A program made the position numbers and the translations under genes. The notes under the pieces are model-generated. The model was given only the letters and a program-made list of their open reading frames with translations. It was not told the DNA's origin and searched no databases. From assembly GCA_937883755.1 (NCBI GenBank), contig CAKZYA010000036.1, forward strand, positions 1 to 64,000: a stretch of 64,000 bases of DNA. The letters are read 5' to 3'. Of this stretch, positions 1 through 8,351 are shown piece by piece. Origin of the DNA: an uncultured Flammeovirgaceae bacterium. GTDB lineage: Bacteria > Bacteroidota > Bacteroidia > Cytophagales > Cyclobacteriaceae. Position 1 is the stretch's first letter. Each line of letters begins with the position of its first letter.

Positions 1-84
1 ATAAACGATTTGTTTTCCAGTTTTAATCGTTCCTATTTTTGGGGAAGCTTACAGTATAACCACACCTTTTTGAGCAATTTTGTG

Positions 85-101
85 TAACTCATTATGTGTT
101 A
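85..101. promoter_or_regulatory. palindrome at the recombinase start
   Basis: A 17-bp imperfect palindrome (TAAC-T-CAT-T-ATG-T-GTTA, one mismatched pair around a central T) sits directly before the recombinase ATG at 105. It could be an operator or a recombinase core site. The sequence shows only the symmetry, and the role is inferred. Bases 1-84 before it hold nothing recognisable. Confidence 0.3.
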
Positions 102-104
102 GTT

Positions 105-938
105 ATGCAAACCTTTACTTCTTTCCAACGGCTGCTCGCTATAAAACGCTATAGCCCTACCACGATCAAGACCTACGTGGGGCTGCTTACTGTCTTTCAG
201 ACCTTCATAGGTAATACGCCCATTCAGGAGCTCAAGACCTCAGCACTACTTAGCCACATACTTCGTATTGTGGAGGCCAGGCGGTACACCTATTCGTCAC
301 ATAAGCAGTTGATTAGCGCTATTGCGCTATACTTAAAAGAGGTTCATCGGCGTGTTATTGATTTTAGCCCGGTGTATCCTACCCGCAAACCTCAGCCCCT
401 GCCTGAAATTTTAAGTTTGAGTGAGGTGCAAGCCATCCTTTCGGCTAGCCAAAACCTGAAGCATCGTACCATGCTCACCCTAATTTATGCCCTAGGTCTA
501 CGAAGTGGAGAACTGATCCGGCTCAAAATTGCCGATATCGATAGCAAACGCCAAATAGTGCATTTGAAAGGGACCAAAGGAAACAAAGATCGCTTGTTAC
601 CCCTATCCGAGAAATTACGGGACATTTTACGAATTTATTATCAAAAATATCGCCCGAAAGAGTATTTGTTCAACGGGCAAAAGTCCGCCACCTACTCACC
701 TCAGAGCTTACGAAAGGTCTTTACGGGTGCTTGCCAAAAAGCAAATATCGGTAAAAAAGTCACCCTACATAGCCTCCGCCACGCTTACGCTACCCATCTA
801 TTGGAGGCAGGTACTGATGTGCGGGTTATTCAGCAATTACTCGGTCATAGTTCTATCCGCACCACCATGATCTATACCCACGTAACTACCCGTAACTTAA
901 TGAAAGTACCGAGCCCGCTAGATTTTTTAGATGAGTAG
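105..938 (+). CDS. tyrosine recombinase/integrase (XerC/D-like)
   Basis: Site-specific DNA recombinase of the tyrosine family, 277 residues from the ATG at 105. The GTG at 96 would add three residues and overlaps the palindrome, so the ATG is preferred. The N-terminal SAM-like core-binding domain covers about residues 4-80 and the catalytic domain about 100-270. All catalytic residues are visible: Arg133 in ALGLRSGEL, Lys in KGNKDR, His222 and Arg225 in HSLRHAYATHL, His248 in LLGHSS and Tyr257 in TTMIYTHV. The closing SPLD motif recalls the Xer/IntI branch. Length is normal for single-core Xer-like recombinases. It stands alone, with no phage or integron cassette genes beside it, so its substrate cannot be told. 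A role in chromosome-dimer resolution or in mobilising a local element are both possible. Confidence 0.9.
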   Translation: MQTFTSFQRLLAIKRYSPTTIKTYVGLLTVFQTFIGNTPIQELKTSALLSHILRIVEARRYTYSSHKQLISAIALYLKEVHRRVIDFSPVYPTRKPQPLPEILSLSEVQAILSASQNLKHRTMLTLIYALGLRSGELIRLKIADIDSKRQIVHLKGTKGNKDRLLPLSEKLRDILRIYYQKYRPKEYLFNGQKSATYSPQSLRKVFTGACQKANIGKKVTLHSLRHAYATHLLEAGTDVRVIQQLLGHSSIRTTMIYTHVTTRNLMKVPSPLDFLDE

Positions 939-1030
939 ACAATATGTCTTTTCCAAAATCAATAGGCTTGGCTAAGCAACAAACGCTCACTTCACAGTTA
1001 CAAACTACTCAATCTTATAAAAAATAAAGT

Positions 1031-2437
1031 TTAGATTCGCTTAGCCCGCGGCTGAAGATCGGTTAGCGCTCCAATTCGGATAGGTTCTCCGGACTCAATG
1101 CTGTTGCGGGCAGCTACCCCAATGAGAATAGACATCGCTCCGTCGCGTACTCCCGCCGCCCGGTCGTAAGGATCTTTTTCTTCGGGGCTTTTAAAGATTT
1201 TGTCGTGCAAACGCTTATCACCGCCTCCGTGGCCGCCTCGCTCTACCGGAACATTTACTGTCTCAAAATTATTCCAGTTTTTATGGACAATCAGCGGTTC
1301 TGACTGAGCTTCATCTTCGCCACTTTGGCTCATCTCTGCCGCGTGTAATTCAGATTGACTCATATTTTCACTTTTGAAGTACGGAATATCCAACCAGGCT
1401 TCAATGCGGCCATCCATACCGTTAAAGGCAATCCGCCAGCCTTCGTAAGGAGAATAGGTAGTGAGCGAATAGTTCACCACCACGTCGTTAGCGTATTTGA
1501 TCTGAGCTGACATTTTATCGTAGATATTAATATCCTCGCGGAACAGGCAGTTATCGCGAATGTAGCCATCGTACTCCTCGTTCTTCACATATAAATCCAT
1601 ATCCCGCTCACTTTTCGTGATATCCCAGTGGAATTTACAGTTACTTTTATGCTCGCAGGAGCGGCAGTTATCACCTCGGAACGGGCCATTTATTCCGTAG
1701 TGTTCTAAAGCTCCGTAGGCAAAAACTTCGGAAGGGTCAGAGTCGAGCCACCAGTTCAGCAGATCGAAGTGATGGGTAGATTTGTGTACCCAAAGCGTTC
1801 CGCCTGCTTGTCGCAATCCGTGCCAACGCCGGAAGTAAGAAGCACCGTGATAGGTATTTAAGTACCAGTTAAAGTCTACCGAAGTAATCTTCCCGATAGC
1901 TCCTTCCATGAGCAACTCTTTAATTTTGGTAGCATAGGGGCTCCATCGGTAGTTAAAGCCTACGATCAGGTTTTTACTGGAGCTTCGCTCAGCATCCAGA
2001 ATAGCCTGGCACTTTCGCTCATCAGTGGTGAGAGGCTTTTCAGTAAGTACATCGCAGCCCATTTGTAGACCCTTAATGATAAACTCGTGGTGCGTAGAAT
2101 CCTTAGTAGTAACGATTACCAAATCAGGTTTGGTCTGGGTGACCATCTCCTCAAAGTTAGTAAAAGTAGGACAGCTAACACCCATATATTTTTTAGCATA
2201 CGCTAAACGCCCTGGATTGATATCACTCAGGCCAACAAACTCCAGAATATCGGGATACTGCTCTACCAATCGCTTGCCCCAAAAAGAAGTGCCGCGAACA
2301 CCAGTGCCCACTAAAACTACTTTGAGCTTTTCATCTTTTAATCCAAAACCAGCCGCCGGAGCCGTGATCATAGAACCGGCGGCGAGCATACTGATGGAAG
2401 ACAAAAAAGAACGGCGAGAAGAGTCGTGTTTAGTCAT
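1031..2437 (-). CDS. Gfo/Idh/MocA family oxidoreductase, Tat-exported
   Basis: NAD(P)-dependent sugar or inositol-type dehydrogenase of 468 residues. A twin-arginine leader (RRSFLSS, then a hydrophobic Ala/Gly stretch, about residues 8-30) predicts periplasmic export in folded form with cofactor bound. The Rossmann domain begins at LKVVLVGTGVRG and includes the family motif EKPLTT around residue 133, with the substrate-binding alpha/beta domain following. An unusual feature is a Cys-rich insertion near residue 260 (CRSCEHKSNC, with a further Cys in DNCLF about 35 residues on), which looks able to hold a metal ion. Many Bacteroidota carry such Tat-exported paralogues in glycan-degradation settings. 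The substrate is unknown. It is monocistronic, and a repeat element starts 61 bp upstream of the gene. Confidence 0.85.
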   Translation of the reverse strand: MTKHDSSRRSFLSSISMLAAGSMITAPAAGFGLKDEKLKVVLVGTGVRGTSFWGKRLVEQYPDILEFVGLSDINPGRLAYAKKYMGVSCPTFTNFEEMVTQTKPDLVIVTTKDSTHHEFIIKGLQMGCDVLTEKPLTTDERKCQAILDAERSSSKNLIVGFNYRWSPYATKIKELLMEGAIGKITSVDFNWYLNTYHGASYFRRWHGLRQAGGTLWVHKSTHHFDLLNWWLDSDPSEVFAYGALEHYGINGPFRGDNCRSCEHKSNCKFHWDITKSERDMDLYVKNEEYDGYIRDNCLFREDINIYDKMSAQIKYANDVVVNYSLTTYSPYEGWRIAFNGMDGRIEAWLDIPYFKSENMSQSELHAAEMSQSGEDEAQSEPLIVHKNWNNFETVNVPVERGGHGGGDKRLHDKIFKSPEEKDPYDRAAGVRDGAMSILIGVAARNSIESGEPIRIGALTDLQPRAKRI

Positions 2438-2498
2438 GGTTACTTAAAGTCAGGTTGTCTGGTTAAGATATTAAGAATTATTGATTTATTCCGTTATT

Positions 2499-2783
2499 CA
2501 GGACTTTTTTATAAAAACGCGCAATGGTAAAAATAGATACTTTTGCTTATTCATTTTTGTCTGGGAGACCCCGTCCCGATCGGGCCGACTTGCCACAAAA
2601 ACGAACCGCGCCACACAGTAGGCGCGGCGGCAAAAAAAGTCAAGTGCTACATCCATGGTAGATCCCCGCCGGGAAAAATTCAAGGTTTCTCCGCAAAACC
2701 CCACGCACGCCCGCTGAATTTTCCGGTCAACGCACTAATAACGTCGTGCTTTCTACAAATAATATTTTTATGAGAAAACCATG
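2499..2783 (+). mobile_element. MITE-like element, copy A
   Basis: 285-bp repeat running from CAGGACTTTTTTATAAAAA to ATTTTTATGAGAAAACCATG. Its ends are imperfect inverted repeats of the family and begin and end with CA...TG. It shares with the other copies the sub-terminal block around 2513-2555 (GCAATG, ACTTTTGCTT, TCATTTTTGTC), a GC-rich middle (ACGAACCGCGCC, CCCCGCCGGGAAAAATTCAA) and a CGCTGAATTTTCCGG block. Its flanks show no target duplication, so it may be older or rearranged. No conserved reading frame runs through the family. Confidence 0.7.
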
Positions 2784-2840
2784 ACTAATGATAAAATCGA
2801 AGAAATGTAGAAAATAAAGATTAGATATAACCATAAAACA

Positions 2841-2868
2841 AAAAAGCCCGATAGAACCGGGCTTTTTT
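2841..2868 (-). terminator. intrinsic terminator after the DUF1338 gene
   Basis: Hairpin AAAAAGCCCG / CCGGGCTTTTTT with a 6-base loop and T-runs on both strands. It lies 77 bp beyond the stop of the minus-strand gene at 2945 and may work in both directions. Confidence 0.75.
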
Positions 2869-2944
2869 GATATTGTAAGTTAAACCACAAAAAGGAATAG
2901 AATGATCGTGTTCAAATTACAAAATTTTTAATAAAATGGAAACT

Positions 2945-3751
2945 TTATTGACTTTTGTTCGTGCTCTCAAAAATTTTATCGGCTGAGTTTGCGACGAATC
3001 CCTGGTACAATTCTCCATTAGGTTGGGGGTAACGTTGGGCAAATTCGTAGTAACAAGCTGGTACCGATTGAGTTCCGTCACTAAAGTCTACCTCTACCGT
3101 ATCAGCCAGTGTAGAGGATTGCTCTAGATACACATCCTTGGAACCTTTCACTTCACCGCCACTGTCGTTCATCTTAAAGCCGTTCTGTTTAATAAACTCA
3201 TTCACTTCCCGAATATCGCTGAAGCTAGAAAGAGCGTTGACAAATACCGTAAAATGGTTGGGTCGATAACCGTGAGCCGCCATCCAGGCAGCGTACTCAC
3301 TCTTTTCGCGAAGCTGTTCGTAGGTTTCGTAACTTACCTCCCAGGGGCGACCGTTGGAGCAAAAGTCAAATTGCTGGGTGGCGTAGTCGGGCACTTGGTC
3401 AACTAACTGGTTTATGGTGTTTTGTAAATCATCGTCAAATTCTTCCAACTTCAGTTCGCTAATGAAGATTCTGGGCATTTGAGTATTAGGGTGCTCGTAA
3501 TGTTTAGCGTAGAGCTTCTTAGCGGTAAAGTGATAACCCTGACGGTATTCGTAACCGCTTTCCAAAAAGGGTCTTGCCAACACATCGATCGTTACCTTCG
3601 GATGATTAAAGGTGCGGAAGGCGATGTGATCGTTTTGTACCTGATCTCCTCTTTCCAGAAATGAGTTGTAAATCTTCAAAGCTTGCGGATTCATTGCGGT
3701 ATAATCACTCCACATTTTATCCAGCAAGTCGGGTAATGTTGTAATGGTCAT
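2945..3751 (-). CDS. DUF1338 protein, probable 2-oxoadipate dioxygenase/decarboxylase
   Basis: 268-residue member of the DUF1338 family. Characterised members (HglS of Pseudomonas putida) are Fe(II) enzymes that turn 2-oxoadipate into D-2-hydroxyglutarate in lysine breakdown. A plausible metal triad is visible: His42 in NDHIAFRTF, His166 in YRPNHFTVF and Glu236 in CYYEFAQRYP. It is shorter than HglS and corresponds to the compact form of the family. It lies 64 bp downstream of a saccharopine dehydrogenase on the same strand, which fits consecutive steps of lysine catabolism, and a strong terminator follows. The activity is inferred from family and context. Confidence 0.8.
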   Translation of the reverse strand: MTITTLPDLLDKMWSDYTAMNPQALKIYNSFLERGDQVQNDHIAFRTFNHPKVTIDVLARPFLESGYEYRQGYHFTAKKLYAKHYEHPNTQMPRIFISELKLEEFDDDLQNTINQLVDQVPDYATQQFDFCSNGRPWEVSYETYEQLREKSEYAAWMAAHGYRPNHFTVFVNALSSFSDIREVNEFIKQNGFKMNDSGGEVKGSKDVYLEQSSTLADTVEVDFSDGTQSVPACYYEFAQRYPQPNGELYQGFVANSADKIFESTNKSQ

Positions 3752-3815
3752 AGTTTGTTAATTTGTGTTCGCCTCGCCCCGGATGAGTCTCAGGGTCTGA
3801 TTCTTTTTTGTTTAT

Positions 3816-5174
3816 TCAATCTTGTAAAATTGGATGTAGCGAGCGGGTCGTTTCTACAAAACTGATTCCTAGTGTTTCCAACTCTTTTAAAATGGGTTGG
3901 TAAATTTCCTGATGTACCGGAATAGCCAGCCCCGTCAGTGAAATCTGATTAGTTAGAATAAGCTTTGTGGCAATTCCTAGTGGGTACCCTACGGTTTTTG
4001 CCATTCCCGAAAGGTGGTTCAACTGCCCGGTTACCGCCAGCGATGAAGTGGTAAGATGGTCTTCCCCATTTAGCTGATGCCCGACCAGGTGCTGCATCAC
4101 AATCATATCTTCATCCTGCGACAGGGTTTGCCACTTTGTTTCTAGTAACTTTTGCAATACATCAGCTGGCGATGCCTTAGTCATGCCAATGGGTTTTTCA
4201 TCGAGCAAGCCAAGCCAGGTAATCCGATCCATCAGTTCTGAGGTAACGTCCGTTCCGATATAGCGACTAAAATTAGTCACTAGGCTGTCTTCACTGTACG
4301 GCAAATAAGCCCGCACAAAATCGGCGTAAGTCATATTTTCCAGATTCCGTACTTCGTAACTATCATCGGTTAGCCCTAGCTGAACAAAAGCATTCCAGGC
4401 TGCGCAAAAACCAGGGCGGCGCAAGGTGCCGCGTAAAATAGTTTCGGCTTCGTAAATTCCGTACAGTTCGCGATACTTGAGTGAGTCGCGATTGGGGTAA
4501 GACTCAAAGCGTCCGTAACCGGGTACTTCTACTGCGGTGAGTCTCTTGAAAACGTGATGATGCGGGATATTTTTGTAGCGGCCTTTGTAAAGATACTGAG
4601 CCGTACCAAACTTACCCGCGAGTACGACGTTCCGGGGATTCCAGGTAAATTTGTATCGCCAGGGGTTATCATCTGAACCCGGAGCCATCAGTCCCCCGCA
4701 GGAAGATTGGAAGGAAGTCACGGTGCCACCCTGAGCTTTTATGCCATCAATAATCTTCATGGCCGACATATGATCCAAGCCTGGGTCAAGACCACACTCA
4801 TATAAAAACAATAAGCCTTTCTCTTCAATATCAGCTCGTAGCTCCTTCACGTCATCGCTGACGTAGGAAGCGGTAATCAGATTTTTTTGTAATGCCAAGC
4901 AGGAATGCACTACATGAATGTGAAACCGCGCTGGTAACATTGATATAACTAAATCTGCCTGCTCAATAATATTATTTCGGGCTTCTTTATTGAGCACATC
5001 AAGCTGTTGCACCTCCACCGTAGGATATTGCTGCTGAAGAGTAGCTATGGTTTGTGCCGACGCATCGGCTACGGTCACCTTCCAATCGTATTGTTGGCGC
5101 TGCTCACACACATACTGAATAAGGGCGGTGGTGGAGCGTCCCGCACCTAAAACGACCAAGTGTTTCATATACAT
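3816..5174 (-). CDS. saccharopine dehydrogenase (glutamate-forming)
   Basis: 452-residue NAD(P)-dependent enzyme resembling the C-terminal half of animal AASS and yeast Lys9. It oxidises saccharopine to 2-aminoadipate semialdehyde plus glutamate. The Rossmann domain opens with MKHLVVLGAGRS (GxGxxx). The catalytic-domain signatures GLDPGLDHMSAM near residue 130 and CGGLMAPGSDDNPWRYKF near 160-175 are typical of this family. The translation can start at 5174 (MYMKH) or two codons later (MKH), and the second is the more usual form. It is probably cotranscribed with the DUF1338 gene 64 bp downstream. No lysine-ketoglutarate reductase is in the window, so the entry step must be encoded elsewhere. 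The enzyme could also act in the biosynthetic direction, but its partner gene argues for degradation. Confidence 0.85.
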   Translation of the reverse strand: MYMKHLVVLGAGRSTTALIQYVCEQRQQYDWKVTVADASAQTIATLQQQYPTVEVQQLDVLNKEARNNIIEQADLVISMLPARFHIHVVHSCLALQKNLITASYVSDDVKELRADIEEKGLLFLYECGLDPGLDHMSAMKIIDGIKAQGGTVTSFQSSCGGLMAPGSDDNPWRYKFTWNPRNVVLAGKFGTAQYLYKGRYKNIPHHHVFKRLTAVEVPGYGRFESYPNRDSLKYRELYGIYEAETILRGTLRRPGFCAAWNAFVQLGLTDDSYEVRNLENMTYADFVRAYLPYSEDSLVTNFSRYIGTDVTSELMDRITWLGLLDEKPIGMTKASPADVLQKLLETKWQTLSQDEDMIVMQHLVGHQLNGEDHLTTSSLAVTGQLNHLSGMAKTVGYPLGIATKLILTNQISLTGLAIPVHQEIYQPILKELETLGISFVETTRSLHPILQD

Positions 5175-5347
5175 TCTACCTTTTCAAAGGTAACGACGGA
5201 AGAGTATATTTCCTTGTGATTATGTATGGTTTATCTGAAGAAGAGATCAACTTTTGGAACGCTATTTTTCTCAAGAAATAGTTGCCACGTAAAATGACCT
5301 TCAAATGGCTGGTTTTCTAAAAACCTCTTGACCAACTCGACTAACGA

Positions 5348-5385
5348 CAGTTCACTCCATTAATTAAACAGTTCACTCCATTTAA
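5348..5385. promoter_or_regulatory. tandem 16-bp operator-like repeats
   Basis: Two direct copies of CAGTTCACTCCATTWA start at 5348 and 5369, exactly 21 bp (two helical turns) apart. They lie just upstream of the probable promoter of the fasciclin gene. The regulator is unknown. The rest of the gap, 5175-5347, shows nothing recognisable. Confidence 0.4.
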
Positions 5386-5397
5386 ATGGCAATACGG

Positions 5398-5405
5398 TAC
5401 TTTTG
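5398..5405 (+). promoter_or_regulatory. candidate Bacteroidota -7 element (TACTTTTG)
   Basis: Matches TAnnTTTG, the -7 box of the major Bacteroidota sigma factor. It would give a leader of about 70 bases before the ATG at 5480. No clear -33 TTTG is seen, and the tandem repeats end 13 bp upstream, where an activator or repressor could bind. Confidence 0.35.
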
Positions 5406-5479
5406 ACTAAGCTATTAGCCTCTCAGACGAGTTGGGGAAATACGTTTGAAAATCAAATTACATAAAATCTTTTTTGACA

Positions 5480-7381
5480 ATGAAAATGCCAACTATCAAT
5501 TTTTATCGCCTGCTTCGCCTGACCGGAGCCCTCAGTTTAAGTCTACTATTTTTAGCCAGTTGTGACGATGATGACAACGGTGGCGACATGCCCGATCCGG
5601 AACCTACCCAGAACATTGTAGAGATTGCTCAAGGAGACGACCGCTTTGATATACTAGTGGAAGCAGTGGTTGCCGCCGAGCTAGATGATGACTTATCGGG
5701 AGCCGGCCCATTCACTGTTTTTGCTCCTACTGATGCTGCCTTTGAAGCACTATTGGCTGGTGCCGATGGTATTGATGCGCTAGAAGATATTAGTCAAGAG
5801 TCACTTATTCAGATTTTACAGTACCACGTGGCTAGTGGCAAGACACTTTCTACTGACTTGTCAGACGGACAAACGGTACCTACGCTATTAAGTGGTAGTA
5901 GCCTAACCATCGGGGTTGCCGGAGGTTCCGTAACGGTGAATGATGCCAACGTAGCCGTAGCTGATATAGAAGCAACCAACGGAGTAATCCACGCGATAGA
6001 TCAGGTACTCGTTCCTGAAGGATTCGTCATTGAGCCTGCGGCGCAAACGATTGCCGAAATTGCTGCTGGAAATGAATCTTTAAGTTTGTTAGTAGATGCT
6101 TTGGGGCGAGTTCCTAGCTTACTAGATGCTGCTGGCGATGAAACCGCTATGCTGACCGTATTTGCTCCTACCAACGATGCTTTCGCAGCCTTGCTTACTA
6201 CGCTTACTGATGCTACCGGAAATACTTTCGCAAGCTTAGACGATGTGCCGGATTATGTATTAGAAAGAGTACTACAGTACCACATCTTAGGAAGCCCTAA
6301 AACCGCTGCCGAGCTTACTGACTCAGAAGCAACATTAGAAGGAAGCAGCATTAGCGTTGATGGCACAGTGCTTAATGGTAGTGTCAATGTAGTGGATGGA
6401 TTAGCAGATATTTCGGCTAGTAATGGAGTAGTTCATGTAATTGATGCCGTACTAGTTCCTGCATTTATTTTGAATAGCCTGGGCACAGTGTTAGAACCAG
6501 CTATTTTTGATGGAGAGGGAAGGTTTACTACGCTAGTAACTGCCGTTGAAACCGCTGAACTCGCTGGTGCGCTTACCAACGCTGATGCTACTTTAACGGT
6601 ATTTGCCCCTACGAACGACGCATTTACTGCCTACATTGATGCTAGTGCTTTCGCGGATGCTAATGAGCTTTTAGCTTCCGATATGTTGGCTGATATTTTA
6701 CTGTATCACGTATTGAGTAGTACAGTGCCTTCATCAGCTATTGCTGCTGGCTCATCATCAGTAGCTACGTTTGATGTTGACGGTGATGGCATTAGCCCAG
6801 AAATTTACATTAGCAACAATGGCGAAGATGGAATCTTTATCAATGGCAATGCTCAGGTAGTTGTTCCTAATCTGGAAGAAGGCAACGGAGTAGTACATGC
6901 AATTAATGGAGTGCTAGTGCCGCCCATGAATTCTATTGCCGAGGTCGTAGTAGCTTCTGCTGGCGCTGATCCTGCCGAGTTTACCCTATTACTAGCAGCA
7001 CTACAAAATGCTGATGATACTGATGGAGATTTAGTAGAGCTACTGAGTGGTGATGGAACGTTTACAGTATTTGCCCCTACGGATGCTGCATTTAATGCGG
7101 CGGGCTTTGCCGATGTAGCTGCGGTTGAAGCAGCGGATGCTGCTACACTACGATCCATACTACTGTACCACGTGGTATCTGGAGCGGCCGTATTCTCAAC
7201 TGATTTGGCAAGTGGTGCTGTAACTACTGCCGGAGGTGGAGACATTACCGTTACCGTAGCTGATCCAGTAACTATCGCTGACCTTAACGCCGATAGTGCC
7301 GATGCTGAAGTAACCAGTGTAAACATTCTGGCAACTAACGGAGTTATTCACGTAATTAATCAGGTATTACTTCCGGAATAA
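5480..7381 (+). CDS. four-domain fasciclin (FAS1) lipoprotein
   Basis: Surface or periplasmic adhesion-type lipoprotein of 633 residues from the ATG at 5480. The TTG at 5474 would add only two residues. A signal peptide ends in the lipobox LFLASC, followed by an acidic Asp-rich linker that often marks lipoproteins sorted to the outer face in Bacteroidota. Four FAS1 domains follow, each with the H1 motif TVFAPT(D/N)xAF and the H2-type motif NGVIHxI(D/N)xVL(V/L)P, at about residues 45-175, 185-325, 335-490 and 495-633. The third domain has a longer insertion (DVDGDGISPEIYIS). The protein ends with domain 4, with no T9SS tail. It probably mediates cell-cell or matrix adhesion. It is monocistronic, with a terminator right after it. 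Confidence 0.9.
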   Translation: MKMPTINFYRLLRLTGALSLSLLFLASCDDDDNGGDMPDPEPTQNIVEIAQGDDRFDILVEAVVAAELDDDLSGAGPFTVFAPTDAAFEALLAGADGIDALEDISQESLIQILQYHVASGKTLSTDLSDGQTVPTLLSGSSLTIGVAGGSVTVNDANVAVADIEATNGVIHAIDQVLVPEGFVIEPAAQTIAEIAAGNESLSLLVDALGRVPSLLDAAGDETAMLTVFAPTNDAFAALLTTLTDATGNTFASLDDVPDYVLERVLQYHILGSPKTAAELTDSEATLEGSSISVDGTVLNGSVNVVDGLADISASNGVVHVIDAVLVPAFILNSLGTVLEPAIFDGEGRFTTLVTAVETAELAGALTNADATLTVFAPTNDAFTAYIDASAFADANELLASDMLADILLYHVLSSTVPSSAIAAGSSSVATFDVDGDGISPEIYISNNGEDGIFINGNAQVVVPNLEEGNGVVHAINGVLVPPMNSIAEVVVASAGADPAEFTLLLAALQNADDTDGDLVELLSGDGTFTVFAPTDAAFNAAGFADVAAVEAADAATLRSILLYHVVSGAAVFSTDLASGAVTTAGGGDITVTVADPVTIADLNADSADAEVTSVNILATNGVIHVINQVLLPE

Positions 7382-7407
7382 AGAAAATCAAATCTAAATT
7401 ATATTTC

Positions 7408-7443
7408 AGGCAGGTGCTCTACGGAGTATCTGCCTATTTTTTT
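7408..7443 (+). terminator. intrinsic terminator after the fasciclin gene
   Basis: Stem AGGCAGGTGCTC / GAGTATCTGCCT with a TACG-like loop followed by seven T residues, 27 bp beyond the stop codon. Confidence 0.75.
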
Positions 7444-7471
7444 GCCTCAATCAGCATTTCTTTCCCTCCTT

Positions 7472-7750
7472 ATCTTCCAACACGGCCTTTTCATAAAAAA
7501 TTATTCGTAGAAAATTATGAATTATCAACGCGTTGGCCGGAAAATTCAGCGGGCGTGCGCGGGATTTGTGTGTAGAAGCTTTGAATTTTTCCCGGCGGGG
7601 ACCGCTTGAATTTTTTGGCGGCCGCCGCGCCCACCGCGTGGTGCGGTTCGTTTTTGTGCGGTTCGCCGCGCGATCAAGACAAAAATGAACGAGCAAAAAT
7701 GTCCATTTTCGGCATTGCGTGTTTTTATGAAAAGGCCCTGCATCTTCCAA
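7472..7750. repeat. 10-bp target-site duplication around copy B
   Basis: TATCTTCCAA at 7471-7480 and CATCTTCCAA at 7741-7750 flank copy B exactly and match at 9 of 10 bases (the nine-base core is at 7472-7480 and 7742-7750). This is the expected footprint of a transposition event. Confidence 0.65.
7481..7740 (-). mobile_element. MITE-like element, copy B
   Basis: 260-bp element in the opposite orientation to copies A and C. It has a perfect 16-bp terminal inverted repeat, GGCCTTTTCATAAAAA at 7484-7499 and its reverse complement at 7722-7737, with CA...TG outermost bases. The middle is very GC-rich and holds local repeats, for example GTGCGGTTCG twice separated by TTTTT, and TTGAATTTTT twice. 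Open frames through it are not shared with other copies, so it looks non-coding and non-autonomous. It ends 56 bp before the guanine deaminase gene and may influence its expression. Confidence 0.8.
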
Positions 7751-7795
7751 GGCTCATTTCAGCTATTTTCCTAACAGATCGTTATTTTAGTAGCT

Positions 7796-8287
7796 ATGGA
7801 AAAAGCTGTTTCAGAAAAGGATGATCATTACTTTATAGCAATGGCAATTGATTTGGCTCAAAAAGGGATGAATAATAATCTCGGTGGACCATTCGGAGCC
7901 ATTGTGGTGAAGAAGCAGGAAATCGTCGGTCGGGGTCAGAACCAAGTTACTTCATCTTGTGATCCTACCGCTCACGCCGAGGTTGTCGCCATTCGGGATG
8001 CCTGTCGAAACCTGAATACTTTTGAACTTAGCGACTGTACCATCTACACCTCCTGTGAGCCCTGCCCCATGTGCCTGGGAGCAATCTACTGGGCACGAAT
8101 TGAACGAGTAGTATTCGCTGCTACCCGCCACGATGCTGCCCAAGTTAATTTTGACGATGAGTGGCTCTACCGAGAAATTCCTCTTGTTTGGGAAGAGAGA
8201 AAACTAGATTATCAACAGATTGGGCAGAGTGAAGCCTCTAAGCTATTTGATGAGTGGAACGCTAAATCGGATAAGACTCCTTATTAG
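7796..8287 (+). CDS. guaD: guanine deaminase (nucleoside deaminase family)
   Basis: Cytosolic zinc enzyme of 163 residues in the cytidine-deaminase fold. Zinc ligands and proton shuttle are visible: His60 and Glu62 in THAEV, and Cys90 and Cys93 in SCEPCPMC. The motif LGAIYWARI and the C-terminal FDDEWLYREI segment resemble Bacillus-type GuaD more than TadA, which lacks this C-terminal extension. It hydrolyses guanine to xanthine and ammonia in purine salvage. The gene is alone, right after repeat copy B. A tRNA adenosine deaminase is the main alternative but fits the tail less well. Confidence 0.85.
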   Translation: MEKAVSEKDDHYFIAMAIDLAQKGMNNNLGGPFGAIVVKKQEIVGRGQNQVTSSCDPTAHAEVVAIRDACRNLNTFELSDCTIYTSCEPCPMCLGAIYWARIERVVFAATRHDAAQVNFDDEWLYREIPLVWEERKLDYQQIGQSEASKLFDEWNAKSDKTPY

Positions 8288-8351
8288 CTGAAAGGGTCAA
8301 ACAAATTTTCAGAGTAAGCCGTTGGTTGAGTACAACTGACCTAATGTGCTT

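Noticed and set aside
2025-2447. 140-codon plus-strand frame
   Set aside because: Lies antisense within the Gfo/Idh/MocA gene with no protein-like features.
6853-7326. 157-codon minus-strand frame
   Set aside because: Shadow of the Ala-rich fasciclin domains, with Ser/Ala-only composition.
7451-7750. Overlapping open frames of 60-100 codons inside repeat copy B (and similar ones in copies A, C and D)
   Set aside because: Frames are not conserved between copies, have odd composition and exist because the GC-rich core has few stop codons.
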